NCBI GenBank assembly: GCA_947579605.1
Contig: OX388314.1
Coordinates: 10,475,982 to 10,539,981, forward strand
Reading direction: 5' to 3'
DNA: 64,000 bases
Source of the DNA: Athripsodes cinereus
Taxonomy: Eukaryota; Arthropoda; Insecta; Trichoptera; Leptoceridae
How positions within the stretch are numbered: the first letter of the stretch is position 1; each line of letters begins with the position of its first letter. A program made the position numbers and the translations under genes. Under the pieces are notes generated by a model. It made no database searches. It saw nothing but the letters and a program-made list of their open reading frames with translations, and was not told the origin of the DNA. This document shows positions 1 through 11,799 of this stretch, piece by piece.

Positions 1-31
1 TATCACTAAAATAGCTCCCACTGAAATTTAT

Positions 32-1850
32 TCACTTTTTGGCAAAAGATATCTTCATGGCATATGAAGGTGTAATCTTAAAACCTTGAAGAGCTTCTTT
101 AGCTGCGGCAGACTGAACTTCATTAGCAAATTCTACAAATGCTATGTCATGGCGATTAGGAACCAGTCGGACCTCTTTGAATCCAGGAAACCTGAAAAAA
201 TACACCGTTGACCTTTAACATCTCAAAACTATCAAGAATTTAAAACGCAATCTACGTTCATCTATCTACTCCTACAAAATAACTAGCCAGTGCATACATT
301 GAACATAAAGATAGTCCTCTCCGTGCCATATTATAATAGTCATTCAGGATAGATGGTATACCTCATTGCTGAATATTTGTTATCTCTGTAGAAGGAATGA
401 AATGGAATAGATCGCACTCTTTATTGCAAGTTTTAGAGTGTCCGTAAAAGGTATGTATTCTAATATGACACGAACTTTTACATCTACGGCAGTGCTCCGA
501 AACTGGTATGCCGTGGCACACTGATGTGCCGCGGTCAAATACAATGTATTTGAAATTTTACATTTTTTCATTACGTATTTAATACACAATGACAAATTAT
601 TTTTCAAAATATTGAAAAAAATAATTATTATAACTAAATAATTTTTCAATGGTCCCCCAGCGCCTGGTGCCAACTGTTGAAAACTGCTTAGTGTGTTTTG
701 TACACACTATGGCCGCACCAAATTAGTCTTTTGGTGTAACACGGAATTCTAAGAAGAATTTTGGTGTGCCGCTGAATTCTAAGAAGAATTTTGGTGTGCC
801 GTAGAATTCTAGGAAGAATTCTGGTGTGCCGTAGATGAGAAAAGGTTGCGGAGCACTGATCTACAGGATACTCAAAAATATATTTAGTTCAGTAATACTA
901 AATCAATTAGGTATATGTATTATAAAGTTGAAACTTACTGGTTAAAGAGCATGGAGAGCATCATCTCTGATGTTTCATCTGGTAGATTGGTGAGGAACAG
1001 TATCTGATTTGGAGGCTGCTCTGCAGGAGGCCCTGATGCAGCGAATGTAGTTGGAGGTGGAATAGCAGCTCCTGCAGGAAGATTGTTACTGTTGACCACT
1101 TGAGCAGCATTTTGTCGGTTTTCTTTAGATTTCTTCTTTTTAGAGCTTCCATCTTCATGTGTTTTCTGCTTTTTGGGTCTTTCTTGGAATGTTCCTTTCA
1201 TTTTAGCAATAACATCACTGTCTGTTTTACAATACTGAATCCGCTGAAAGAATAAAATGTCAGTTTGTAAACTTGCACAGATTCTCCAAACCTGACATTA
1301 TAATAAAGTTACATACAGTCTCTGACAAAGAGAAGGTGTCCCATTCCTTTCAGTAAGTATTTGGGTGCAAAAGGCAAGTGTTTGTAAAACATGATGAATA
1401 AGACATGTGACATCTACAATTCAGCAATGAGGTATGTCACCTATTCAGGATGTCTTTAATTGATTATTGGCGCATAGAGGATAAGTTTCATGTTTAACGC
1501 GTGCAATTAGTCTGTTGGCTACCCAATTTGGATGATGGTGTAGATAGGTAATATAATTTTTTTAAATTTTAACATTAAATTTTATATTTTTAAGTCTGCT
1601 GAATGTAACTTACCATAGGTTTGTCATAAAATGGAAATCCTTGCATACTTCTAAGGGCAATGGTTGCACTAGATATTTCTTTGAATATTACAAAGGCTTG
1701 TCCTCGCATCTTAAATGTTTTCAGTGCAACAATATCTAAGATCTGTCCAAACTGTGAAAAGATTGCGTACAGAGACTTCTTCAGTTCCTCCTTCTTGACC
1801 TTTTCATTTAAGTTGTTAATATAAATTGTGTGATTTGGTCGAATATCCAT
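32..1850 (-). CDS. snf: U1A/U2B''-type spliceosomal RNA-binding protein (SNF)
   Basis: Three coding exons on the minus strand: 1850-1614, 1243-939 and 191-32, all with GT/AG borders, giving 233 residues. Two RRM domains flank a basic, low-complexity linker. RRM1 (about residues 7-85) has RNP2 TIYINNL at 8-14 and RNP1 RGQAFVIF at 49-56. RRM2 (about 158-233) has RNP2 ILFLTNL and RNP1 DIAFVEF. This is the layout of insect SNF, which serves as both U1A (U1 snRNA stem-loop II) and U2B'' (U2 stem-loop IV) in the nuclear snRNPs. The length is a little above Drosophila SNF because the lysine-, proline- and alanine-rich linker is longer. The start is the only ATG ahead of RRM1. An AATAAA lies on the minus strand at the stop codon itself (32-27). 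Repeat insertions sit in the second intron. Identity is firm; the exact 5' UTR is not placed. Confidence 0.95.
490..858. mobile_element. hAT-type MITE in the snf intron
   Basis: The ends are the inverted repeat CAGTGCTCCG (490-499) and CGGAGCACTG (849-858). They are flanked by near-identical 8-bp duplications ATCTACGG (482-489) and ATCTACAG (859-866). Eight-bp duplications and CAGTG ends are typical of hAT elements. The interior has about four roughly 30-bp units built around AATTCTAAGAAGAATT followed by GGTGTGCCG (about 745-835). There is no transposase, so it is non-autonomous. It interrupts an older, diverged interspersed repeat at about 230-480. Confidence 0.8.
1340..1550. repeat. Diverged copy of a dispersed retroposon family
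   Basis: Within snf intron 1, this AT-rich stretch resembles the intact copies at 36824-37076 and 41403-41660. Shared landmarks are the AGGCAAGTGTTTG-like, TTCAGGATG and GGCTACCC stretches. It is in the orientation of the 36824 copy. No target duplication could be read. Similar weak copies lie near 230-480 and 9030-9200. Confidence 0.45.
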
Positions 1851-2643
1851 TTCTAAAACATTTTCTCATGTTAGAAAACTATTTGAAAACACTCAATAAC
1901 TCAACAAATTAATTACAATAAATGTCTTGCAGGTTATTGTGTCAACTATGAAATCTCGAGAATAAAAGAATTAAAATGGGTGCAAATCCAGTGAGGTAAT
2001 ATTGAGTTCATAAATGTGAATTTAAATAGTGAAAAATTGTTATACTCTGTTCTGTAAATATTTTTTGGTAAATAAATTATTATTATACATACAAATAAAC
2101 CTATGTACAGTGAAGAATAAAATTAAAAAAAAACATAACCTGCAAAACCTACAAAAGTTAGGATTTAAATTTTCGTAGTTAACTGAAACTGCGAAAGTTC
2201 CGAAATATATTATTATTGATATTTATAAAATGACTAAATATATGAGTAAATCTTGATTTAAAAAATATTAATATCATTAATTACAATATAATTTGACGAG
2301 TAATCAGTGTCAAACCTGAGTTTTGTTCCTATTCACAACAAAATATAATAAACTTCGGAATATGATATTCACAAGATTAATGAGCAATAAACCTTTAAGG
2401 CACTGTTTTCTTTAATAAAGTGATGCTATAACAAAATAATTTATTAATGCGCCAAAAAACGCGGCGTCGCCCACAACGCCGGTTACCACAGATTTTATTG
2501 TGATTTAAGACTTTTTAATATTGTATTGTGCTGCCAGCTCAAATTTTAAAAAGACATAGATTAAACCATAGACAAAGACTACTCAAAAGCACAGAATTCC
2601 ATGGTATTATATATAAAAATCTATGCTCAAAAGCGAGGAGGAT
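1851..2643. other. 5' flank of snf, no gene seen
   Basis: This AT-rich stretch lies upstream of the snf start codon on the minus strand. It should hold the snf 5' UTR and promoter. No coding exon, RNA gene or clear repeat was recognised. Confidence 0.4.
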
Positions 2644-3129
2644 AAGGAGCGTTCACATTTGTTCACATCAGTGATCACTTTGGATGATCATCCAGAGTGT
2701 CAGGGTCAAACCTGTCCATCGAAAGTGAACACGTCCGTTTACATTATTGTTCATCCTATACTTTCACTGCCATGTCAACACTCGCGGTCATGTATGTAGT
2801 TTGACATATTTTCGTAAAAAATATTTAATAAATAAAAGAATGAAAAATAAAACTTATTAAAAATTATTAAAATTCTCGACAGCATGACAAATTTTGTAAA
2901 TGATTCTGACTTTCAATACAAATTCATAAAGAATAAGACAAATAATAGGAGAAAACTTGCTTATGGTCGTTTCAGTTTAAGTACCTTTCATCAAAATTAT
3001 GACGAGTGGTAATCTCTTTCTTCCGTCATCGCTAGTAATCATTATTGATGATACGTCTATTCACACCTTTTCACTTTGGAGGATCATCCAGAGTGATCAC
3101 TGAACAGTGAACAAATGTGAACGCCCCTT
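2644..3129. mobile_element. TIR MITE, family A copy 1
   Basis: A 486-bp element with inverted ends of about 50 bp. The left end has GCGTTCACATTTGTTCAC then GTGATCACT and GGATGATC. The right end is the reverse complement of the same series, ending AACAAATGTGAACGCCCC at about 3127. It has no coding capacity. Related copies are an inverted, truncated one at 3150-3262 plus 6735-6890, and another in the last VPS28 intron (58785-59180). The superfamily is not assigned, because the target duplication is ambiguous. Confidence 0.7.
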
Positions 3130-3149
3130 AAAATAAAAGATACATTCAT

Positions 3150-6100
3150 TGAAACGACCAAAAACAAGTTATATACTATTATCTGTCTTATTCTCTATGA
3201 ATTTGTATTGAAAGTCAGAATCATGTACAAGGTTATCATGCCATCGAGAATTATTTTATTTTTTTATTTATGTATATTCTTCTTCTAAGTCGGTCCCTCA
3301 ATGCTGAGGATCGTGACCACCATGACCCCAACCAAGCGACAAGCTTCTCCACCGTGCCCTGTCCTCCGCCTGCCTAAACGCCTCACACATAGTACCCCCT
3401 GCAGCATCTCTCACATGATCTGACCATCTTGTCGGTATTCGGCCTCTGCTTCTTCTTCCTTCGATTCCACCAGACAAAATAATTTTTTCCAGATTGTCTG
3501 GCTCACGTCTTATAATATGTCCGAAAAAGCTTAATATACGTCTCTGACATATTACAGACAGTCGAGTCTTTATCTGGAGCTCAGTCAAGATTGACACATT
3601 CGTTCTGTGGGCCGTCCATGGTATGCGTAGCAACTTTCTCCAACACCACATCTCGAAAGCATCTATTTTGTGTCTTTCATTGACTCTTAACGTCCATGTT
3701 TCAGCTCCATAAAGGAAAATGGAGAAGACCAGAGTTTCAACCAATCTTTTCTTGGTGGTTTTCGATATACCTCGATCACGCCAAACCCTGTCCAAACGGT
3801 TCATGCCTTGCTTGGCCATTTGTATTCTGCGACATATTTCTGGCATGCAGCTACCGGTGCAAGATATTGACGATCCGAGGTACACAAATTCTTGGACCAC
3901 TTCTAAGTCCTGCAACTCACCCGATCTTTGCAGAGAGCTATTACGGTCTATGATCATCATCTTGGTCTTGCTCCTGTTTATCCTTAGGCCAAGTGCTTCA
4001 CTCTCCACTTCTATACGTCTGAAGGCTACAGCTAGTTCGGCTTCATCTTTGGCCAACAAAGTGGTGTCGTCTGCATATCGCAGATTGGATATATTGTGAC
4101 CTCCCACTGTTACTCCTCCATTCCAGCCGTCTAGAGCCCTTCTCATAATGTATTCTCCGTATAGATTGAAGAGTTTAGGCGACAGAATGCAACCCTGTCG
4201 TACACCCCTTTCTGGTTTAAAAGATGCTGATAAGGACTCCTCCACTCTTACACGTGAAAACCCGTCCAGGTATAAGTTTTGCACCAATGCTGTTAGATGT
4301 GCTGGTACTCCCATTTCCAACATAATCTCGAACATGCGCTTCCAGCTAACACAGTCGAAGGCTTTTGCGTAATCAATAAAGCAAAGCGCCATGGGGTTGT
4401 TATACTCCCTGCTCTTCTCTATCAGCTGTCTCACGTTGAAGATTTGTTCTCGTGTGCCTTTTCCAGTCACAAAGCCTGCCTGCTCTTTTGGTATCTGCCA
4501 GTTTATGTAGGCTTCTAAACGTTTATTGATTATTACCAGTAGAACTTTGCTAGCATGTGACATAAGTGAGATTGTTCTGTAATTCTCACATTTGCGGGTG
4601 GATCCTTTCTTGTGTAGAGGGATTAAAATAGATTCTGTCCAATCACTGGGCCATTGACATGTTCTCCAGACTTTCTGACATAATATTATGGATTACTTGA
4701 ATACCCTGTTGCCCAATATGTTTGATGAGCTCTGCCGATATTCCATCATTGCCTAATGCCTTGTTTTTTAGTTTGGCAATGGCGAAAACCACCTCATCCA
4801 TTAGTATGTCAGGTTCCATGTCATAGTCCATCTCGATACGATCATCATTGTGTGAGTTGTCTGCGTAGAGGCTCTGACAATAGTTTTTCCATCTGTTCAG
4901 TATCCTTTCCTGATCTGTTAAAACCTCACCCCCTACATCCTCGACTATGCATGATTTAGCCTTGAAGTCCCTCGTGAGAATTTTAATCTTCTGGAACATG
5001 TCTTTAGTGTGTGCTGTGTGGGCAAGACTTTCTATTTCTTCACATATTGTTTCAATGTATGTGTTCTTATCACGTCTACATGCCTTCTGCACTTGTCGAT
5101 GTAGCTCTCGATATTGCTGCCTATTGCCCGTCATGCCTTATTCCTTTAGACTTCTACGTTGCTGTATCAATGCCCATGTTTCATCACTCATCCATTCCTT
5201 ATTTCTAGTCGGAGTATCGTTGAATTCCCTTGCTTCATTGGCAGTTTCCCTAATGGTATACTTAAGTTTTTCCCATGTAGCATCAGCGGATTCGAATGGA
5301 TCATTGTCCACAGCATTCAGTTTCGTGGATATCCTTCTTTCGAATTCTTCCAGCGCCTGTTTATTCAAATTGGGTACTCTTTGGGACTCGCTCTTCTTAT
5401 GAGTCTTTAACCTGATCCTAAAATCCGCAACAAGCAGCTGATGGTCACTGCCACAGTCAGCCCCGGGCAAGGTTTTAGCACTGGTTACACATGATCGCCA
5501 TCTGGTGTTAATGGCGATATAATCTATTTGATTTCTGTATCTTCCATTTGGTGCCGTCCAGGTATATAACCTCCTTGGGTGTTGTTGGAACCATGTGTTC
5601 ATGATAGTAAACTGGTTCTCCGTACAGAATTGCACTAAGCCTTCCCCTCTGTCATTTCTATTTCCGATACCATGTGCCCCAACCACAGTGCTTCTATTGG
5701 TTTTCCCTACCTTAGCATTAAGATCACCTTCAACAATGGTGATTTCTTTATTCGGAATTGCTCTTAAGATGGTTTCCAGTTGCCCATAGAATTCCTCAAT
5801 GTCATCTTCTGATGCTGAAGATGTCGGAGCATACACTTGTATGATGTTCAGCGGACATGGTTTTGCTTGGAGCTTAATTTTTATTATGCGGTCACTTATT
5901 GTCTCGTATGCCAGAACTGCGTTTTCTAGTTTCTTAGATATAATGAAACCTACGCCACTTCTGCTAGAATCTTCTGGTCCAATGAAACGTCCGTGTCCGT
6001 GATCGCCTGACATACCATACTATTTGATTCCGAATTTGTCATGGTGGTTTTCTTGGGATATATATATTGCAGTAGTTTCCCATTGCTTTCTGCACCGCAG

Positions 6101-6890
6101 TAGACCCGAAGATTTTAGTTGGTCTTATCGTTTACATAATAGGAGACAGTTCGTACATTGCTGCTGCCCAATGTTGCACACTCTGACCAATCCCCCAGAA
6201 ACTGTGGCATTTAGATCTGTCATTCCGTCTGCAGCGTACTGCAAACCCAACAACAGAAGCCCCCACACCTCGACAAGGTACATCCAGAGCACGTCCCCCC
6301 AAGCTATCCCAGATCCATCACTCCAAAACCGATCCGTCATCCCAAGGGTCAGGGCACAGTGAGGCAGCTTCGAGCATATGTTCTCCACTCCTAAACCGAT
6401 CCATCACCCCGAGACTCAGGGCACAGCAGGGCAGCGGTGAATAAGCAACAGCCGGGAAGGAGCGGGGGTATGTATATATATGACAACAATTCAATTATAA
6501 AACATAAAAATGGTATTTGAAAATATACAAAAAAATAACAAAATCAGGCCCCAGACAGCACCATAGAGCTGGTATCAGGGGCTAGAAGATCTTCAAATGA
6601 ATTTGTCTTCTATAAAGCACATAATTTACCTCTTGTTTTAACACAAAAAGAAAAAAAAAACAAAAAACCGGCAATCAAAAACTAATATCTCTTCTTTCTA
6701 ATGTACGTTTCTTCAATTGCCTCTTAAAGTCTTTTAAGTTGTTTAAACTTTTAGTAAGCGTCATTTTTCATTCATTTAATTATATTTTTTTTACTAAAAT
6801 ACGTCAAATTACATTACTATATGACCGTGAGTGTCGACATGGCAGTGAAAGCATAGGATAAACAAATGTGAACAGACATGTTCACTTTCG
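3150..6890. mobile_element. TIR MITE family A copy 2, split by an RTE LINE
   Basis: The stretch 3150-3262 is the reverse complement of copy 1 positions about 2972-2862. The stretch 6735-6890 continues it with the reverse complement of about 2860-2730. Everything between belongs to the LINE at about 3263-6735. Copy 2 is therefore in inverted orientation next to copy 1, lacks one end, and was later hit by the LINE. Confidence 0.6.
3263..6735 (-). mobile_element. RTE-clade LINE, nearly complete but broken
   Basis: A minus-strand non-LTR retrotransposon. An apurinic-type endonuclease domain reads 6013-5138, with motifs GDLNAKVG, YTWTAPNGRYRNQIDYI and SDHQLL. A reverse transcriptase reads 5134-4643 and then 4563-3298, with FIDYAKAFD, GVRQGC and YADD, followed by a C-terminal region containing FGHIIRREPDN and RGRIPTRWSDHVRD. 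The frame is broken by one in-frame stop at 5137-5135 and one frameshift at about 4640-4680. The region 6014-6735 is the degraded 5' part. The 3' tail on the minus strand is AT-rich and ends near 3263. It is an inactive copy and should not be annotated as a host gene. Confidence 0.85.
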
Positions 6891-7764
6891 TCTAACCATA
6901 AACAATTGAAAGAATCTCGCTGAAGGCGACTTTTGTGTTTCGCCCGTGCTATTCATACGTATAGGAACTGTCAACTGTCAAATTTGACAGTTGGTTTTAT
7001 GTAAACAAAAGCACGCTGCTTTGACGTCTGTCAAATAAGTGGCTAAACGTACGTATTTTTTTGTAAACAATGCCACACTATTTTGACGTCTGTCAAATTA
7101 TCGAAATCTGTGGCATATGTCGTCCGTGTGGATTGATCGTTATCAGTTTAATTTCCTTTACAAGCGATTACTTAATTGAGGAAGCACATTTTCAATGTTT
7201 GAATAGTGCAATTTCATTTACACATTTGTCGACTTGTATATTGTTTTAGAGGCATTTACCCGTATAAAGTAGCATTAAGTTCGTGTATTTTGTCTGAGAA
7301 CAAAGAAGTTTCCATAACCGGATAAAGTGTAATAAAACGATTTAGAGTCGTTTAAGGTTTATGAACTCACCGTTTGCGAACTTTAGATCTATTGGTACTA
7401 CAACAAGGATGTTTTATTTTTAAATAAAAAGCGCTGTTTAGGTCTACATAACCTCAAGAAAAATTGTTCACTCTTTTCTCCATAGCATGTTATATTGACA
7501 ATTTATTTTTAGTTCTTATAAGTTAAACCAGGTTTAAAGTTCGAATAACATTAAAATTCATAGGTATCCAAAGTTCTTTTCTTGCATTCATATATTTTAT
7601 CAACACTCTTAATAATGTATTGCTAAAAAAGTAGCTTATCCATACTTCGTCAAAGTAGGGTTGTAATGGATGTTACTTTGCGGATTCGGATCTGGAGTGA
7701 CTCTGTTTTGAGGATGCGGATTCGGATCTGGAGTGACTCTGTTTTGAGTATGCAAATTTTTATA
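6891..7764. other. Intergenic, no gene seen
   Basis: AT-rich sequence. Short repeated TTTGACGTCTGTCAAAT motifs occur at about 7020-7100, and a small palindrome around GTCAAATTTGAC at about 6975. No exon or RNA gene was recognised. Confidence 0.4.
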
Positions 7765-8590
7765 CTATACTATAAACCCAAATGGGGTAGGCAGAGAGAA
7801 CGGAATGCCAAAATGCCAATGCCACATTTCTTTCACACTCATACAATTTCTTATGCACGCACGTCGGTTCCTCTTACTCAACACACGGCCGTCCTTGAGA
7901 ATTTGATCCACGTGATCAAGCCATGTGGTTCTCGGACGTCCACGCTTCACGCCCTTTCTTTCAGTAAAGCATATCCTCTTTGTCATTCTTACTTCTCTCA
8001 TTCGTTCAACATGTCCAAACCACCGTAGTTTATTCATGCGCATTCTGTCCACAACACTCTTCTTGCATCCGCTCATTCTTTACTCTTATCACGCAGCATT
8101 CTACCAACCATTCTTCTTAACGATCGCATCTCCATTGTATTTATTCCACTTTTGTCCTTCAACTACGTCCTTGTCTCGCTTGTATACGCAATTGATGGTA
8201 CCAAAATGGTATTTTGCACCAGCATTTTAGCCATGTTCGACACATTGCCATTGCTGACAATGGGTCGAAGTGCACCGTTCACTCTAGCACCGGCCACTTT
8301 CCTTCTTTCAATGTCCCTATCGTATCTTTCATCCCTCGCAAACATGGATACTTCCCAAATGTGCATACTCGTTTACTTGCTCCAAATATTTAAATTGGAA
8401 ATCCCTTTCAATCTCAGCCATTAGCACCAAATCATCTGCGTACATCAATGCATTCACTCGAGACCCATTAAACTCGACACCAACATCAATCTCTTTCACA
8501 GGTCGCATACAGTAGTCGAATAATAGTTTGAATAGCCACGGAGACATGACACAGCCTTGCTTCACTCCCTTGGTGACAAGGATATCTGCA
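7765..8590 (-). pseudogene. RTE-type LINE relic (reverse transcriptase C-terminal part)
   Basis: Three minus-strand reading-frame fragments follow one another. 8565-8329 has an RT core with KQGCVMSPWLF and MYADDLVLMAE. 8366-8163 continues the RT thumb region. 8076-7765 has the LINE tail with LRWFGHVERM and KRGRPRTTWLDHV. The frames are shifted against each other and the 5' part is missing. The element is dead and truncated. Its 3' end carries the GGGGTAGGCAGAG motif, on the plus strand at about 7783. Confidence 0.8.
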
Positions 8591-9330
8591 ACCTCGTTTA
8601 TAAAAATGAATATATCTTAATTTTGAAAAAGAAAGAAAAACGAGTATTTTTTTTATGAACATGCCCATAAATTTTAGATTTTTCGAAATAATACCATCAA
8701 TTAGATCATCTATTGAAAATAAGTGTTGCCTTAGAATAATTCATTTCTTCTTCTAAAAAAAATGTTCAAGAAAGCCTATTCTGGAAAAAAATCGCGTGAA
8801 AATGACAATTTTCTTATTTAATTTAATATGATGTAAATTTTCGGTATTTTCTTAAAATATTTAAATTATATCGATACGTTGGCAAATAAAAAAATATTTT
8901 TATTTGCCAATGTATCGATATAAGTTTCCGTAAACTTTAATTATTAAAATGTTCGACGACGGAAATTCTACATTTGAAATGAGTAAGAGCAGGTAACATC
9001 ATTCATTCGCACCATCGTAGCGTTTTCCCACAAGTACCGCATGCAGTAAACATGCTGATAGTCTTCTCCGTAACAACTAAAGCTAACAGACATTCATTCA
9101 GAATGGGTGGTTTACTTCATTACTGAATTGAAGATATTAAATGTCTTATATGGCATGTTTTACAAATACTTGCCTTTTGTAGGAAACTTAGTATTTGGCA
9201 GGTATTCAATGGGGGAAACATGATTACGTCGTTAGCATAGTACACAAAAATAGTAGAATGTATTATATAAAAAAAAACTATTGTACAAATGTGAAGCACA
9301 TCTTTGAACTGGCATACCTGTTATATCGAC
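8591..9330. other. Intergenic AT-rich stretch with a small hairpin
   Basis: No gene is seen. A hairpin with arms of about 25 bp lies at 8867-8927, with ATCGATACGTTGGCAAATAA pairing with its complement around a short AT loop. A diverged copy of the dispersed retroposon family lies at about 9030-9200. Confidence 0.4.
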
Positions 9331-10016
9331 CAGGGTAGTGAGTACGTAAGGGTAGTAGCAGAATTAACTACATCGTAACGCGTTTCTAGCGAGTACATAA
9401 CGATTATTTTGACAACTCAAGTTGTTAGTTGTGTGTTAACGCGTAGTTTATTAAACTACCACTTTACCGTCGCGTTTAGTTGTAGTTAACCTTCGTCTAT
9501 GTGTAATGTGTATGTATTTTAGAGCTGTCAAAGTTGCGCGCGCTTTGTTATTTGTTTTATCGTTATTGTAACGTTTTAAATATTAAATTAAATATTAAAA
9601 AAAAAAAAAATTAATTGAAAATAAAAATGCATTAACGATTATATTTATTGCTTGAAGCCAGCCGCTTTTTTTAAAAGAAAACAATACTTACATGATATTG
9701 AATTGATTTACTAATTAAATTTTAATGTTGCACGAACCTTCCGCACGACGACCCAAATTGGCGGCAAATGCCAAATGTGTCAAAATTGCAGTAAAATGTC
9801 ATAGATAAAGAAAAAAAAATGGAAATTTCGTATTTTTTGTGTTAGCTGTTGGCAACCCTTGCTATTTCCGGCTAGAAAATAAACTACATAACATTTAGTC
9901 GTTAGTTACTCGCTCTAACTAAAAAGTAGTTTATTCTGCGTTACGCTGTGGTTAGATGTGGTTAGTTAAATGTGCGTTACTTGCGCTGTAGCAAAAACTA
10001 CGTACTCAGTACCCAG
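9331..10016. mobile_element. TIR MITE of about 686 bp
   Basis: The ends match as inverted repeats: CAGGGTAGTGAGTACGTA on the left, against CTGGGTACTGAGTACGTA read inward from the right (16 of 18). The interior repeats GTTA/TAAC-rich motifs near both ends and has no coding capacity. No target duplication could be read, so the borders are approximate. Confidence 0.55.
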
Positions 10017-10725
10017 GATAGAATTAGTACGAAAAATATATTTTCAATATTTTATTTTAGAAATGTATCTGGCTTGGCATGGTATCCTCAAAAAATGTTT
10101 AAGGATGCGGATTCCAAGCTATTTAAATAAAATTTGCAGATGCGGATATTTTTCGGATGCGGATACGGATATTCGTTACAACCCTACGCTGAACCATAGA
10201 TTTCGCAAACATCTAGATATCCATAAACGAAATAGTTTAATATTAATGTTGTCTATGGAAATAATGCACCATAGACAAATTTTATAATTTCTTTGATCTA
10301 TGATACGTACGAATAGCCTTTGCCTTTGTGTTTTGTCTAGTTCGTCGGTCTTCGATTTTTCGATTCTCGGTTTCGGCCATTTGCAGATATATATTTTTTT
10401 CAGTAAAAACATCGATTGAAGGCAGGTAAGATTAAGAATGATATTGTTTCTAGATATTTCTCTTGATATATGTGGATGGTGTGTATTGCGTTTTATTCTC
10501 ATTTAAGGAATATATCTTTTCAAGAACAAAAATTACGTAATATCGATTCGTGTTTGTTACTTGTGTCAATTGACTATTCGCCTTTTAATGTCGTGGGTAT
10601 CAGCACTATCATTAGCAAAATGTTGCAAATAATTGTTACACCGAAAAGTTCTCTTCCTTGTAGGTGTCTTCTTACCTACAAACTGCGTCACCAGGTTAAA
10701 AAGAAGATAGAAGAGTTTGCAGAGT
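10017..10725 (+). promoter_or_regulatory. 5' region of the TRIR-like gene
   Basis: Sequence upstream of the TRIR-like start codon. A GT- and CG-richer patch at about 10310-10380 and a polypyrimidine tract ending in CAG at about 10412 could be a 5' UTR exon and splice signals. This cannot be decided from the sequence. No other coding exon is supported. Confidence 0.3.
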
Positions 10726-11799
10726 ATGGCCGGTCGTGGCGCCTGGAGCGAACGCCCTCCAGGGACCGAGGATGACTTCTCAGAGTCTTACGGCTTTTCA
10801 CATAATCAACATTTAACTCAAGAATCCAAAAGATGCACATCTCCAACAGTACCTGACAGAAGTTTTCGTGGTGAGCAACTTGTTAAAAGTCATGGGTCTT
10901 TAAAGAGGGCGGAGAGAGCACAGAGGTCTAGAAGCCGCGAGAATTATTCAAGAAACAGATCAAACAGAAGAACACGTTCTAAGTCACCTAAGGGTAGTGC
11001 TAAACTCTCCAAAAGTCCTTCGCCGAGAAGTAAGTTTTCTAGACGTAATAGAAGACCTTCTAGTTCTCCATCTTCTAGTAACCACAATAGATCCAGTAGA
11101 TCTTCGTCTAGAGGGAAGATTATAAAACACAGGAAAAGATCTCGTAGCCGAACAAGAACTGCTCCAAAAGATACAGATAGATCTAAACGAAAAATATGGA
11201 ACAGGCGAAATAGAAGTTCGTCTACTTCATCATCATGCTCCACAGACAGCAGTAATTACAAAAAAAGAAAATTTAGTGGAAGACGTGACTCACCTGAAAA
11301 GAAAGCCAGAAATTTCACTTCAGAATCAAATTATAAATCGAGAAGAAATCAATCTTCATCTCATTATCGTAAAAAGTCCAGAGATCGCGTAGGAATGGCC
11401 CGAAATCAAGACAGGGTTATTTACAATAATATGGATAACCCTAAACCCCAGGGTCCTGTTGTTACACCTTTTAAAAATGATGGTAGCTTTTTAGAAATGT
11501 TCAAAAAAATGCAGGAAGCTCAAAAATCTGAATCAGAAACTGCTTCATTATCTAATGAAGCTTCCACTTCTACACCTACTCAAGGGGATCAAATTAAGAA
11601 ACCTGCAGTGCCATTTGTAGGCAAACGTAGAGGTGGTCGAGTTTTGAAAACTGGAATGGTAAAGAAAGCAAAAACTATAGAAGAACAAACTGTTGATAAC
11701 AATCCAACAGATGCATGGTCATTATATCTAAAAGAAGTTAAAAAGTATCGTGAGACATCTTGCGAAGAAGAAGGAAAAACTAGACCATTAGTTAAATAA
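10726..11799 (+). CDS. TRIR: TRIR-like protein (telomerase RNA component interacting RNase family), RS-rich
   Basis: A single-exon frame of 357 residues from ATG at 10726. The C-terminal third carries conserved blocks that I recognise from vertebrate TRIR (C19orf43). These are DGSFLEMF at 252-259, FVGKRRGG at 297-304, LKTGMVKKAKT just after it, DAWSLYLKEVKKY, and the terminal KTRPLVK. Human TRIR is reported as a 3'-5' exoribonuclease associated with telomerase RNA. The N-terminal part (about 30-230) is rich in Arg-Ser and Lys-Ser-Pro runs, as in SR-type nuclear-speckle proteins, and makes this protein about twice the vertebrate length. A nuclear RNA-processing role is inferred. The upstream codons in frame include no ATG, so 10726 is the best start. 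There is no recognisable helicase, RRM or nuclease fold to confirm activity. Confidence 0.82.
   Translation: MAGRGAWSERPPGTEDDFSESYGFSHNQHLTQESKRCTSPTVPDRSFRGEQLVKSHGSLKRAERAQRSRSRENYSRNRSNRRTRSKSPKGSAKLSKSPSPRSKFSRRNRRPSSSPSSSNHNRSSRSSSRGKIIKHRKRSRSRTRTAPKDTDRSKRKIWNRRNRSSSTSSSCSTDSSNYKKRKFSGRRDSPEKKARNFTSESNYKSRRNQSSSHYRKKSRDRVGMARNQDRVIYNNMDNPKPQGPVVTPFKNDGSFLEMFKKMQEAQKSESETASLSNEASTSTPTQGDQIKKPAVPFVGKRRGGRVLKTGMVKKAKTIEEQTVDNNPTDAWSLYLKEVKKYRETSCEEEGKTRPLVK

Noticed and set aside
8867..8927. microRNA precursor
   Set aside because: The hairpin arms are about 25 bp and very AT-rich, without the bulged miRNA-like structure. It is kept only as a small hairpin in the intergenic note.
10717..10725. 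Start of the TRIR-like protein nine bases upstream
   Set aside because: That position is TTG, not ATG. The first ATG in frame is 10726.
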